A DNA stretch of 64,000 bases from Sciurus carolinensis (GCF_902686445.1 NC_062213.1:9483241-9547240); one strand, 5' to 3'. Shown: positions 42,938 through 53,132, numbered from the stretch's first letter. Made by a program: numbers and translations. Notes: generated from the sequence alone by a model not told the origin.

Positions 42938-43230
42938 TGTTAGTCAGCTTTTCATCGCTGTGACCAAAATACCCAACATGAAAAACTTAGAGGAGAAAAA
43001 GTTATTTTGGCTCATGGTTTCTAAGATTCAGTCCGTGGCCAGCTGCTCCCACTGGTCTGGGGCCTGAGGTGACGGAAGGAGAGGGGGAGGACAGCAGCTC
43101 AGCTCAGGCATATCAGAGAGCAGAGAGAGGAAGGAGCTGGGGAAAATTAGTCCCCAAGGGCCCTCTCCAGCCACCCACCTCCTCCAGCCACACCCCCTAG
43201 CTACCATCCAGCAAAGCAGTTCTTTCAAAC
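42938..43230 (-). mobile_element. MaLR LTR, truncated
   Basis: TGTTAGTCAGCTTTTCATCG, CTGTGACCAAAATACCCAAC, TTAGAGGAGAAAAAGTTATT, TTGGCTCATGGTTTCTAAG and CCAGCCACCCACCTCCTCCA is the complement of the MaLR 3' two thirds, the same family as at 32.8 kb. The LTR 5' end (right side) has been lost. Confidence 0.8.
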
Positions 43231-43284
43231 TAGGATGGACCGATTTGGTTGCAGCTGAAGCCAACATGTGTATATTTGAAAAAC

Positions 43285-43303
43285 AAAATAAGATACATGA
43301 ACC
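43285..43303. repeat. Target-site duplication, left copy
   Basis: AAAATAAGATACATGAACC, nearly matching 43482-43499 on the far side of the SINE. Confidence 0.8.
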
Positions 43304-43481
43304 TGTAATCCCAGTGGCCCTGGAGGCTGAGGCAGGAGAATCACAAGTTCCAAGCCAGCCTCAGCAACTTAGCAAGGCCCTAAGCAACCCAGTGAGACTG
43401 TATCAAGATAAAATACAAAAAAGGGCTGGGGATGTGGCTTAGTGGTTAAGTGCCCTTGAGTTCAATCCCCAGTACCAAGAT
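43304..43481 (+). mobile_element. B1-dID SINE, slightly 5'-truncated
   Basis: It begins TGTAATCCCAGTGGCCCTGG, lacking the first 15-20 bases of B1. It continues AGGCTGAGGCAGGAGAATCA, CAGCCTCAGCAACTTAGCAA and the linker GATAAAATACAAAAAAGGGC, then the dID half GGCTGGGGATGTGGCTTAGT, GGTTAAGTGCCCTTGAGTTC, AATCCCCAGTACCAAG. Target duplications of about 18 bp flank it, so it inserted as a truncated unit. Confidence 0.93.
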
Positions 43482-43499
43482 AAATAAAATACATGAACC
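43482..43499. repeat. Target-site duplication, right copy
   Basis: AAATAAAATACATGAACC, matching 43285-43303 except for one G/A difference and a small end difference. Confidence 0.8.
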
Positions 43500-43699
43500 A
43501 CAACCTAACCTGCTTAAGGAAAAAGTAGGGTCAGGGGAGAATAAATAAACAAGAAATGTTAAGAAGGAAAGAACAAAGAAAGAGAGAAATTTAAAAGAAT
43601 TATAAGAGTCTATTGCTCAACTTTCAAATAAATTGGCACATGCTGTCCTAAGAGGAATTCTTAGCTCTCTCCCCCACCACAAGTTGAACTTGACTTTGA

Positions 43700-44110
43700 G
43701 ACAGCCTGGAGACTGATCGGCAGTTCAGAAAACACAGTGATGTAAGAATGTGCTAAATGACACCTAGGGATGAAATGATCAAAATCCAAATGTAGGAATT
43801 CTACAAGCAACATGACCTAGTTTATTCAACAAATCAATTTTGCAGATAGCTAGGTGAGAAAGAAGGAGGTAAGATTTATAGGAAACCTGCAAATTGATAC
43901 ATCCAATGATTTTAATTCTTGACTTTAGTTGGTCCCTGACTTGAAAAACTATAGATATTTATGATACAGTTGGAGAAAATTTAATATTGACTAAATTCTT
44001 GATCACACTAAATATTATTGATTTATCTGCTGTGACTGTAATATGCTTAGAATGAATGCCTGTCTTTTAATGGTGTCTGCTGAAAGGTCTACAGACTAAA
44101 TAATGCAACA
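43700..44110 (+). mobile_element. Old L1 3' UTR-type fragment
   Basis: AGGAAACCTGCAAATTGATA, CATCCAATGATTTTAATTCT, GTTGGTCCCTGACTTG, GATATTTATGATACAGTTGG, AGAAAATTTAATATTGACTA and CTGTGACTGTAATATGC resemble a known L1M-type 3' tail (GGAAACATGCAAACTGATAC, TATTTATGAGACAATTGGGG, AAATTGAATACTGACTGG). Edges are uncertain. Confidence 0.45.
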
Positions 44111-44629
44111 CCTAAGGTTTGCTGCACAGTAATCCTGATTCCAGGGGAGGATGTGGGGAAGTAGATTAAGAATACGGGTGTAATTACAATGGGCCACGAG
44201 CTCATAGCTGTTTGGTCTGGGTACACAGGGGTCCACTTTACTATTCTCTCCTAACTTTACTTGTCTCTGTGAGGAGAGAGGAGAACTGTTTCCATAAGAT
44301 GCTCTGGTAGGACAGCAGGACCTTGGGTGGGCAAGCAAGATCTCCAGGGACCCCACTGCTATGGCACCTCCCCAGTGACTCCAGCACAGGCCGCTGCAGG
44401 ACCCCATATTGAGGAGGAGGCTCCTGCACTCCAGCCGGAATGTTAGTACCTTCCTGAGCTCCAGGCAAGTCTTTTTGACTCCCCAGTCCTTTCAGTAAAG
44501 CTGAAACTAGTTCCTGCATTCAGCTCCCTTGGACCGAAACACCTAGCAGGAGTTCTTTGTGCCAGTGGACTAATTCTGACCTATCCAATAGATAACGGTG
44601 GGAGAAAAGCCCTTGAGCAACAGCAATTG
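44111..44629. other. Single-copy stretch between L1 fragments
   Basis: The minus frames 44096-44407 and 44241-44519 (about 100 residues each) have no recognised product. No repeat was identified. Confidence 0.35.
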
Positions 44630-44716
44630 AGTGATAAGACATCTAGGAATAAACTGTAAAGGAAACAAGCAAGGCCTGTTACAGAGGAGACCGTGAAAGT
44701 ACTGCAAGACGCGAAG

Positions 44717-44897
44717 GTAAACCAGGCAACAGCATGCGCTGTAATCCCAGTGACTTCAGAGGAATCACAAGTTCAAGACCACCCTGGGCAATTTAGCGAT
44801 TCCCCATGTCAAAACAAAAACTAGAAGACCTAGGGACATAGCTTACTAGTAGAGCACCTCTCAGTTCAATCCCGTTCTGTATGAAAAATGAGAAAAG
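44717..44897 (+). mobile_element. B1-dID SINE, diverged, inside L1
   Basis: GCATGCGCTGTAATCCCAGT, then AGAGGAATCACAAGTTCAAG, ACCACCCTGGGCAATTTAGC, CCATGTCAAAACAAAAACTA, and the dID half AGGGACATAGCTTACTAGTA, GAGCACCTCTCAGTTCAATC. Target duplications AAGACGCGAAG (44706-44716) and AAGACACAAAAG (44898-44909) coincide with L1 sequence on both sides. Confidence 0.85.
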
Positions 44898-45143
44898 AAG
44901 ACACAAAAGTAACTTGAGTACTTTGTCCTTGGTCAGGTAGGTCAGATAGAAAACGATGACAATTCTCTCCACTGTTTAATGTAATTTCAATAAAATACCT
45001 AGCTTCTATTTCAGTTTCAGAAGTAGACTAGGTGAGTCTAAAGCTCATATTGAAAACAAGCAAGGGAAAAAATCAGGAAAAAGAATAATGAGAGCATTCA
45101 GTCCTATTAGATATTCAAAGGTTATGAAGCTCAATGATCAATT

Positions 45144-45168
45144 AATTTAATTAATCATTAATTAAATT
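45144..45168. repeat. Perfect AT palindrome, 12-bp arms
   Basis: AATTTAATTAAT, a central C, then ATTAATTAAATT: exact 12-bp arms with a one-base centre. It lies within the L1 remnant, so it is probably a chance product of AT-rich decay. Confidence 0.9.
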
Positions 45169-45473
45169 TGAGTGGTACTGGCATTCATATAGTCCAAAGG
45201 AATAGAAAGAAAGTGGATAAACAGAACCAAACACATTTTGTAACTTGGTAGAAGACAAGGTAAACGTGATATCTTAAATAATCAAGAAAGGAAGTCAATA
45301 AGTGCTGGTGAGAAGACTGGGCAACAGGATAAACACAATTTTCTTCATACCCAAGGAAAATCTCTAAGTAGATAAAATATTTAAATTTAAAAATTTTAAA
45401 TATATAAAGATATTTTAAAAATAGAAAAAAGAAAACATGGAATAAGATCTGTTGAATTATGGTTCCTATATTG

Positions 45474-45890
45474 GCCTTTTTTGTTACTATAACAAAATAT
45501 CTGAGGTATATTAACTTTATAAAGCAAAGAAGTTTATTTAACTCACAGTTTTGGAGATTCATAGTCCAGACAACATAATGCTGACTGGGGTGAGGGCCCC
45601 ATGGTAGTTGGTAGGGCATTTGCTTCAGGGAAAGATCACAAAAGGAGGCCCAGAGAGACGGTGAGGAGCCAGGTTCAGAATTCCATAATGGCTCGCTCTC
45701 ATGAGAACTCACTCCATGAAATCAGGGTTGCCCTAAAAGGACAGTGCTTCCAATGGCCTAAAGACATCTCACAAGTCCTCCTAAAGATTCCATCTGCTCC
45801 CACATTGCTATGTTACACCGGGGACCAAGTTCTCCACACAAGGATCTTTGACAGGATACACTTAAATTATATCCAATATTCATAAAACAA
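45474..45890 (-). mobile_element. Solo LTR, ERVL-MaLR, inside L1
   Basis: The complement ends with AAACTGTGAGTTAAATAAAC, TTCTTTGCTTTATAAAGTTA and CAGATATTTTGTTATAGTAA, the MaLR polyadenylation end (AATAAA near 45536 on the minus strand). The 5' side includes GAACTTGGTCCCCGGTGTAA and CATAGCAATGTGGGAGCAGA. L1 text continues on either side. Confidence 0.85.
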
Positions 45891-46394
45891 ATGACTGATA
45901 AATTTACTATGCAAAATTTTAAAAAGTCTACCTAGAAAAATAAAAGCCATTAGCACATTCAAAAGATAAAAACAAACTGGGAAAAAAACTTTCCACTCAT
46001 ATTACAGAAAAAATTATTTATATTCCTAATATGTAAAGGGCTCACAGAAATAAACAAGAAAAGGACCAATAACTCAAAAGACAAATGGGCCAAAGATATA
46101 AACAAAAGTTTACATAGCAATAGTTATTTACACAACAACTTGTAGTTATTGGAAGGTTCAGAAATGATGTATGTAAAAAACAAAAGTTGCTATTAAACAT
46201 GCAAAAAGATGTATAGCTTGATGCAAAATGAGATAATAAAATAAAAAACAATCCAGAGATACCATTTTCACCTGTCAGATTGATTTAAAAAATATTGACA
46301 ATATATGATAGTGAGGTTGAATAGGAACTGATAAATTCCTGGCGAAAGTATGAATTAGTATAAGCTCCAGGGAAGGCAATTTGGCAACACCTGA

Positions 46395-46640
46395 TATTCC
46401 CAGCATAGGTTGGGGTTTGCCACAATAAACCCATTGTAAGTTGAGAATATCTTAAGCCAAACATGCATTTAACCCACCAAGGCTACTAGACGGCACATCA
46501 TGCCTGGGCCACTAACCGGGCAACAGATGACAATTCTAAATCTGAAGTACAGTTGGTAGCTACGGCATGCACATGGCTTTCACGCTACCACAAAGTTGAA
46601 AAATCACAAGTCCAACCGCTCTAAGTCATGGGTGCGACAG
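46395..46640 (-). mobile_element. MITE-like DNA transposon block inside L1, tentative
   Basis: AATAAACCCATTGTAAGTTG, then AGAATATCTTAAGCCAAACA, TGCATTTAACCCACC and, at the other end, CACAAAGTTGAAAAATCACA, AGTCCAACCGCTCTAAGTCA. These resemble a mammalian mariner/Tigger-type nonautonomous family that carries CCATCGTAAGTCGAAAAT at one end and AAAAATCGTAAGTCGAACC at the other. It splits the L1 3' text. I am unsure of the family name, and its conventional orientation is assumed. Confidence 0.5.
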
Positions 46641-46800
46641 CATTTATAAGGGCAGATACCATTTGAACCAACAATCCCAGTTCTGGGAATTTCTCCAGCC
46701 CATAAACTTGCTCCATGATATAAATTATTGCAACACTGTTTGTAGTAAAGAGTTGGAAACAGACACGATACCCATCAGGAGAGTAAACAGTTCCAGCACA

Positions 46801-48477
46801 CCCAGTCAGTGGGACAGATTCAAAGGCCAAGGAGATGGGGACACCGGTTCTAGGCTTTGCAGAAACTCTAAGATAAACCGTTGCTTGAAACATGGTTCAG
46901 GGGGCGCATGCAAGCACTCACCTTTGCTTAATACATGTCGGAGGGTGACATGTATTATGCCCAAAGGTTATAAAAGCGGCTGCCAGGGTGGAGCTAAGTA
47001 ACTTGACACATGGGGACAGGAACAGAACTGAGAAATTAGCAGTATATCTCTTTATATTGCTTATTTTGTAAGCTGTCAAAATGCAGTCCCTAATGTTCCC
47101 TGATTAGCACGGACACATTTGCACAGTTAGCTACAAAGGCGACGTGGAGGGGTGCAGGTGGAAGGGAGAGCGGCCCCTGGGTATCTACGCCCCGCCCGTA
47201 GCTAGGAGCTGCTGGACAGACGCGGGACCCGGTGCTCCCGGTTCTGCTGGAATAAGCAACCTCCGCCACCCAAGCAGCCCTGAGACAGCACCCGGCCTGC
47301 CCCTGCGTGCAGAGAAAGGACTTTCTGAAGGTGAGGCGTGAGGAACGTGCTCCCTGCCTAAGCTGACCTGTCTGCAGCAAGACACAGGCTTCTCCAACCA
47401 CGGCGAGAACCACCCAGCTCTCTGCGATGAGAGCCAAAGTTGTGTCCTGGAACCAAAGCCAGAGGTCCCCGGGGAGGGGAGGTTTCCTGGGTAGCTGGTG
47501 CCGAGGGCCAAGGGGGAAAGCAGTCTCTGTCACGACTAGCTGGCTTGGCCTCTGTCTTTCCTTCCCGGGAACCTAGCAGGGCTTGGTGAAAGTCACAGGG
47601 CTCTCTGTGCTCCAACTGGGAGCAGCGTCCCACTGGGACAGGCAGAGCACAAACCCCGGCAGGAGTGGGAAACCAGCTTCCTAATCTACAAAACGGGCGC
47701 CCTGGAGCCCCGCTAAGAAGGGATTTGGGCAGAGTGCCTAGCACTCGGGGCTCACTCCCAGGCAGCCCGACCCAGCATCCAGGTGTCCACACTCCTTCCA
47801 CTGCCGGCTCTGCACCCCGGGGACTTGCACCAAGGAGAGAGCTCCAAGCCACCGCCTCGCTCCACGGGCGCCACTGGGTCACTGGCTATGCTCTCCGGAG
47901 CCGGATTTAACTAGGCGTAGGAAGGGACCTGCTCAGGAATGGCAAAAGCCCTGCCTGCGTGGACGTGGTCACGTGCACTCCACGTCCAGGGGAGCCATCA
48001 CTAGCTGGTGGGACAGGGAATTCTCCGTGCTCATGGCTGTGGATGGCCAGGCAGAGGAGAGGAGATCCTCTTCCCAATTCCAGACAGGTCTCCAGAGCCC
48101 CATTACAATCTTGCTGTCTCTGAGTTTTCAGATTCTTTTAGAAGTTCAAATTCTAAATGATGTTAACATTTAATTTTAAAAATCATTAAAGCAGATTGCC
48201 ACTTACAAATGACTTCACGGACATTTTGCTAACATTAAAACAGTTCTCCTGGTGTGATGGGCAGGGGCGGAGGCAGGATTTCCTGCGAGGTCGGTCGCCG
48301 TGGGCCCTGGAGGGCTGTCCTTGGCGTCCATCCCACCCCACCCAGCTCTCTGTCAGCCAGGAGAGTCCGCAGGACCAGCTCGGGGCCTTCTCCACTTGTG
48401 CTCCTGAAATAACCCCTGTGTATCCACTTGGGACCCACTGCGGTGGCCTGTGGGGAAAGGAAGGGCAGGAAACATTC
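46801..48477. other. Single-copy stretch, GC-rich in its centre
   Basis: 47.1-47.9 kb is GC-rich with several CpGs (for example ACGCGGGACCCGG near 47219). Minus frames of 147 and 174 residues (47090-47533, 47358-47882) show no domain. A MIR-like scrap occurs at 47665-47745 (TTCCTAATCTACAAAACGGG, AGAGTGCCTAGCACTC). Confidence 0.4.
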
Positions 48478-48665
48478 ATTAAACGCCTACTGTTTTATTT
48501 CATCTCTTCTTCTTGGCAACCTGTTGAGGTACATAATACCATTCCCACTGCTCAAGTGACAAAAGTTAAGGCTCAGAGAGTTTAAATGGCTTCTCCCAGA
48601 GCTGGGAAAAAATGAACTTCTTGTCTGTTGAAATAACAGATCTGATTTTGCAGAGCAAACTCTTC
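48478..48665 (-). repeat. MIR SINE
   Basis: CATTAAACGCCTACTGTTTT, GCAACCTGTTGAGGTACATA, TACCATTCCCACTGCTCAAG, GGCTCAGAGAGTTTAAATGG and CTTCTCCCAGAGCTGGG are the complement of the MIR 3' end, core and B-box side. Confidence 0.75.
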
Positions 48666-48874
48666 CAAATCAAACCCACCTGGATATGATTGGTTGTTCC
48701 TAACCCTGAAGTGTTGCAGAACACTTGGGAGCAGGTAGAAATGCTGAATGCTGATGCCTGTGGTTTTATGATTATAACTTGTTTTGTTCTGAGTCCCCGG
48801 AATGGGGGAACAGTCAGCTCACATCCCTATGGAACCACCTGCCTTTCTAGAAAGTTCTCCAAGATGGCTGGAAA

Positions 48875-48909
<35 letters not shown>

Positions 48910-49125
48910 CCCTGTGTGCTTTCTCCAGCCTGGAAACCCTCTGTTCCCATCCATGAAGGCTCTGCCAGGAGGCCCGGTCTTCACAGTCAAGGCCAGGCTG
49001 ACTGGTGGGCACCTATGACACTGGTGAAGTGTCCACATGACTATTGTCATCTGCAAAAGCCGAGAGCAACCTGTGCCCACCCAGGGACCTGGAGCTGAGG
49101 ACAGTCTCCTGAGCTTTCCCCTGCT
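48666..49125. other. Unassigned stretch carrying a poly(A) run
   Basis: No SINE, L1 or gene body could be recognised upstream of the A run at 48878-48906. No convincing target-site duplication is visible either. Confidence 0.4.
48878..48906 (+). repeat. Uninterrupted poly(A), 29 bases
   Basis: Twenty-nine consecutive As. Such pure runs usually mark the tail of a recent retroposition and decay quickly, but the upstream sequence is not an identifiable retroelement. Confidence 0.95.
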
Positions 49126-49129
49126 GGGC

Positions 49130-49272
49130 CCTCGCAGTGAGCTGCGGGCTGCTCACTCTGTATGCTGTGTCTCATTTAATCCATTTAATCCACACACCAG
49201 CCTCCTGGGGTAGCTGCTGTCACTGACCCACTGCACGGATGGAGAAACTGAGGCTCCAGGGCTCCAGAGGTG
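49130..49272 (-). repeat. MIR SINE
   Basis: GTCTCATTTAATCCATTTAA, ACCAGCCTCCTGGGGTAGCT, GACCCACTGCACGGATGGAG and AAACTGAGGCTCCAGGG are the complement of the MIR 3' half and core. Confidence 0.8.
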
Positions 49273-49277
49273 AAGGC

Positions 49278-49738
49278 TAGTTTCCATCACTATAACAAAT
49301 ACCTGAAATAATCAGTTTATGAGGAGGAAAAGGTTATTTGGGTTCATGGTTTTAAAGTCCATCGCTGATTGGAGCCCGTGCTTGTGGGCTTGTGGGGAGG
49401 CAGCACCTCGTGGAGGGGAGCTGGTGGCAAGGAGAGCTTCTCATCTCATAAGAGAAAAAGAGGAAGGTGCAGGGTCCCACTACCCTTCAAGGGTGCACCC
49501 CAGTGACCCAAAGGCCTCCCGCGAGACCCACCTCCTGAAGTCTCCACCGCCTCCCTTGGCCCCCCAGGCTGCAGACCACGTCTCCACCCATGAACCCCTG
49601 CTGCAGCAGTGCAGATAACTGCACCAGGGCATGCCCTGCCCACAAGCATCCAAGTGAACCACGTGAACCCCTCACCAGTCTCTGTGGCCTCTGCCGAATG
49701 GGTTGCTCCACTAGAGAGCCACATCAAACCCCTGACAA
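49278..49738 (-). mobile_element. Solo LTR, ERVL-MaLR
   Basis: CTAGTTTCCATCACTATAAC, AAATACCTGAAATAATCAGT, TTATGAGGAGGAAAAGGTTA, TTTGGGTTCATGGTTTTAAA, GCACCTCGTGGAGGGGAGCT, CCTCCCGCGAGACCCACCTC and CACATCAAACCCCTGACA run through the complement of a full MaLR LTR. Confidence 0.85.
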
Positions 49739-50199
49739 TAGTGGAGACCAGGCCCCATTATAAGAGAAAACTCCACTAACAGTGGTCCAGCAATAGAGAT
49801 GTGCTTCCTCTCACGTCCGAGGGGTCCAGAGGGGCTGTCCAGGGCCTCTGTGGTGCCCTGTGTGGAGGTCAGAGCCCTGCTTTCTGTGGTAGCTGCCTGA
49901 TGTCGCCTCATGGTCCTCCGTAGCTGTGGGAGCTCACACCATTGCGTTCCATTCCTACCAGCACTGAGGAAAGAGAACATTGATTTGCACATGTCTTCCC
50001 TTATTTCAGAAGGTTTCCACCCCTTCCGATTGGACCCCATTCATCACAACTTAGTCACATGAAGGGTGACTGGGGAATGGACTTGTTTTGTCTGGTGTGT
50101 GTTAAAATCAGGCACCTATCATGCAGAGGATGGGTGGATAGGACCCATTCTTGGGCGATTTGGCCCCAAAACAGAGACTTGAACTGGGAGCACTGTGTC
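49739..50199. other. Single-copy stretch
   Basis: The minus frame 49711-50040 (109 residues) begins in the LTR tail and has no recognised product. No repeat was assigned. Confidence 0.35.
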
Positions 50200-50201
50200 C
50201 A

Positions 50202-50345
50202 TTGTTCTTTCGTTCATTCATTATTTTGTGAAACACGTACACATGGAGGGTTGCCCTGTGCTCATCCACTCTCGGCCTGGGGATCCAAGGCAACTAAGAT
50301 GATGCAGTCTCTGCCCTCCCAGTCTGCAGTCCGCGGGGCGTCCAG
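50202..50345 (-). repeat. L2 LINE 3' fragment
   Basis: TTCTTTCGTTCATTCATTAT, TTTGTGAAACACGTACACAT, GGGGATCCAAGGCAACTAAG and ATGATGCAGTCTCTGCCCTC are the complement of the L2 3' end (ATTCATTCAACAAATATTTA, GGGATACAGNNGTGAACAAG, GACANNGTCCCTGCCCTC). Confidence 0.7.
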
Positions 50346-50932
50346 CCTCTGACCTCAGTGGACCTCTGACTTCCATGACCCTCATCCCGTCTCTGAGCCT
50401 GGGTTTTCCCTGGTAGAGTGGTTGGGTGTTGTAGCCGATGGAAGACTCAGCTAGAGCAGTCACCGTCAAGATGTCTCTGAGCACCAGGGGAGGGGGAGGG
50501 GCTAGACAACCCGGCTTCCATTTCCTCTTCTTAGGGACAAGGAGCACTGACTTACTGAGTCATTCCTTGGGTGTACCCCTGGGGAAGGGTCCAGCAAGTG
50601 CCTGGTTGAAAGGAAAACCTTTCTTTACAGGTTTGCCTGCTGTGTTGCTGGAGAGGCGGGAGAGTCCCTGACCAAGGAGGGAGAGTACATTGGGGGCTTC
50701 AGAACATCCAGGGAATGGGGAGCGCCCAGGACTTGGAGGACTGTTGGGGGACATTGGAGGGCACCAGTGGTCATTGCCATGCACCCTCCTGCTCTGAGCA
50801 CCCTTCTCCAGCCCAGGGTGTGGATTTTTGTGGCTGCATCATCTCAGGTAACAACTCTCTGTGAGACGTGGCACTGAGGCTTTTGGGGCCTCCAGCCTGG
50901 GGTCAAATCCCCGTTCTGCACCCTCTAGCTAT
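50346..50932. other. Single-copy stretch
   Basis: No gene or repeat was identified. The text near 50380-50410 (CATCCCGTCTCTGAGCCTGG, GTTTTCCC) is a weak MIR echo. Confidence 0.35.
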
Positions 50933-50934
50933 GA

Positions 50935-51285
50935 TGTGGGCTGCACTGTGACCCCCAAGTTCACCTGGTGAAGTTCTGACCCTGAGACCTCAGACTGTGA
51001 CTGTCTTGGGGTCTCTAAAGGGGTAATCCCATTAAGGAGTCTGAGGGTGACCCAAGCCAACAAGACTGGTGTCCTTATAAGAAGAGGAAATGTGGGTGTA
51101 GGTGCAGAGAGACGACCGTGTGAAGACACGGGAAGGAGAGCCTTCAGCAGGAACTAGCCCTGCTGGCCCCTGGCCGGGGACTCTGCCATCCAGAACCAGG
51201 AGGCAGTCACTTCTGATGTTTCCGCTTCTCCATCTGTCGTACTTAGAAACAGCTGCCCCAGAAAACTGATACAAACCGTGTGACC
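50935..51285 (+). mobile_element. MLT1-type LTR
   Basis: GTGAAGTTCTGACCCTGAGA, CTGTGACTGTCTTGGGGTCT, CAAGACTGGTGTCCTTATAA, GAAGAGGAAATGTGGGTGTA, GACGACCGTGTGAAGACACG and GGCAGTCACTTCTGATGTTT follow the MLT1 order very closely. AACAGCTGCCCCAGAAAACTG marks the 3' end. Confidence 0.85.
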
Positions 51286-52699
51286 CTTCCGCATTCAAAT
51301 TCTCTGTCCACTTCCTCCTGGATAAATTGGGATCCTACGAGCATCTTTCTAAGAACGTTCTGAGGTTTCAGACCAGGAGAGCACCAGGAGGCAGCCGGCA
51401 TGGCTTAGGGTGCTGGCTCCCTGCCACCCGGGGACCCTCCCTACTTGCCCGGCCGAGGCCCCTCCTCCGTCCTCTACCTCTGCATTCGGCACACTGCTTT
51501 GCCTGCAGTGGGGAACACGGCTAGACACCCATGACTGATGACAACGGATAAAGCTGCTCTCGGTGCTCCCTGCAGGGCTCACACGCCCTGAGACACGGTC
51601 TGAGTTCAGTGGAGGTGCTTGGAGGTGAAGCTGAGACAGCAGGAGAGGTACGTGGGCGCCGACAGGGAAAGGAGAACTTTCTGTTGGGTTCTCAGTGGGG
51701 GCAGGGTTGACAATGGCAGACACCCTGCCCCACAGAGACGCTGGGCCCCGGGCCACAGGTTATGTTCATCTCAGAGGCTGGTGCAGACTACCTGGGGAAC
51801 GCGGCCTACGAGGAGGACGTGACAGCGTGCGGGCAAGCCAGCACCTGTGCCGGGGCCCTCCGAGAAGCCAGCCAGACCTGTGGAGCGGGCCGCCGGAAGA
51901 GCAGGTGATCACTCGAGGCCGGCGCAGAGCGGGCAGGGGCTGAGCTAGGCCACACCGGCCCTTCACTGCATGCCAGGACGACCTTACGACCTCACAGAGC
52001 CTGGCCTCCTCCAGGGCCAGCGTGACCTTACAGGGCCGGCCCATCCTCCAGGGTGGGGCCCGCCCTCCAGGACTCTCCCTGCACTTGTCTGCAGCCAGAT
52101 TCTTAGTTTCTTGGATAAAAGACTCAATGGAATATTCCATTCTCTTCTCTGAACAATTTTTAAAAGGGCTAAAAGAAAAGTGTTTCCCACGCCTCGCTTT
52201 CAGTCTGGGGAAACCTTTGGGAGAAGGGCCTATTCCCTCCAAAGACCCCTCATGGATTTTTCTAGTCATTTTTTATCTATTGCATTTCTACTGAACCCTC
52301 TCCTCCCCTCCCCATTTTCTGGTTGTTGATCCCACAAACCCTCCGACATATAACACCAGTTCTGTGAACCTAAGAAAGCAATTCAGAAATCCTAGGGTCT
52401 GGTTGTGCCAGAGCTGTAGGCCGCAGTGGGCTAGGACTTCCTGGAGAAAAAGAGTTCTATCCCCAGCTCTGCCGGAGATCACAGGCAGCCACCCAGGCCA
52501 GCTCACCACCTGCCAGCGTGCCTGTCCCTCCCATCATGGCTTACTAAGACTCTACTCCGCACAGCCTGGCTCTGGAGACGGTCACACTGGTGACCAGATT
52601 TGTCTCAAAGAGCTGGGCCCCAATAGCAGGAGCATAACTACAAACAGAAAATCAGGCTTCGGCATGACATTGTTACCCCATAATGCCTTCAGTGTCACT
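51286..52699. other. Single-copy stretch including a CpG cluster
   Basis: The minus frame 51766-52269 (167 residues) and plus frame 51695-51943 overlap and are not recognised. Acceptor-like CACCCTGCCCCACAG (51721-51735) precedes the CpG cluster, but no exon with a known product follows. Confidence 0.4.
51799..51965. promoter_or_regulatory. Small CpG-dense cluster
   Basis: Sixteen CpGs in about 167 bp at roughly two-thirds GC by hand count, observed/expected near 0.85. Too short for a standard island. A CpG-bearing exon, a small regulatory element or chance are all possible. Confidence 0.3.
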
Positions 52700-53132
52700 C
52701 TTATGGTTTAGATATGAGGTCCCCCCAAAACTCATGTGTGAGATGATGCCAGAAGGTTTAGAGACGAAATGATTGGCTTACGAGAGCTTTCATCTAATCA
52801 GGGCATCAATCCACTTGACTGGATTAACTGGGTGGTGACTGTAGGCAGGTAGGGTGTGACTGGAGGAGGTGGGTCACTCAGGGGCATGCCCCTGGGATAT
52901 TTATTTTGCCCCTAGTGAATGGAGCTTTCTCTGCTTCCTGATTGCCACATCCTGAGCTGCTTTCCTCCTCCACACCCTTCCGCCATGATGTTCTGCCTCT
53001 TCTTGGGTCCAGAGCAACAGCATCGGCTGTCTGTGGACTGTGTCCTCTGAAACCATAAGTGATAAATAAACTATTCCTCCTCTAAATTTGTTGTTGTTAG
53101 GTCTTTTTGATGACAGCAATGAAAAAGCTGTC
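52700..53132 (+). mobile_element. Solo LTR, ERVL-MaLR (MT/ORR1-like), full length
   Basis: CTTATGGTTTAGATATGAGG, CCCCCCCAAAACTCATGTGT-type start, AGGTTTAGAGACGAAATGAT, GATTAACTGGGTGGTGACTG, GACTGGAGGAGGTGGGTCAC, ATTTATTTTGCCCCTAGTGA, CCGCCATGATGTTCTGCCTC, CATCGGCTGTCTGTGGACTG, TGATAAATAAACTATTCCTC and GACAGCAATGAAAAAGCTG run through the whole consensus. Same family as the minus copy at 32.8 kb. Confidence 0.92.

Larger units (their letters stand above)
44630..46800 (+). mobile_element. L1 ORF2 3' remnant with three nested insertions
   Basis: Plus-strand L1 text is traceable in order: ACATCTAGGAATAAACTG (44640), ATTTCAATAAAATACCTAGC (44985), TCATATTGAAAACAAGCAAG, GGTACTGGCATTCATATAGT (45174), GAAAATCTCTAAGTAG (45356), then after an LTR CAAAAGACAAATGGGCCAAAG (46075), AGATACCATTTTCACCTGTC (46257), and after a MITE-like block CCAACAATCCCAGTTCTGGG (46668). 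All reading frames are destroyed. Insertions are at 44717-44897, 45474-45890 and about 46395-46640. Confidence 0.8.

Noticed and set aside
45144..45168. Perfect 25-bp AT palindrome considered as a regulatory or origin element
   Set aside because: It lies within decayed L1 sequence composed almost wholly of A and T, where such palindromes arise by chance.
51619..51660. GAGAGGTACGTG resembling a splice donor after an EVKLRQQER-like peptide
   Set aside because: The peptide frame has a stop about 20 bases upstream, so no exon of useful length exists.
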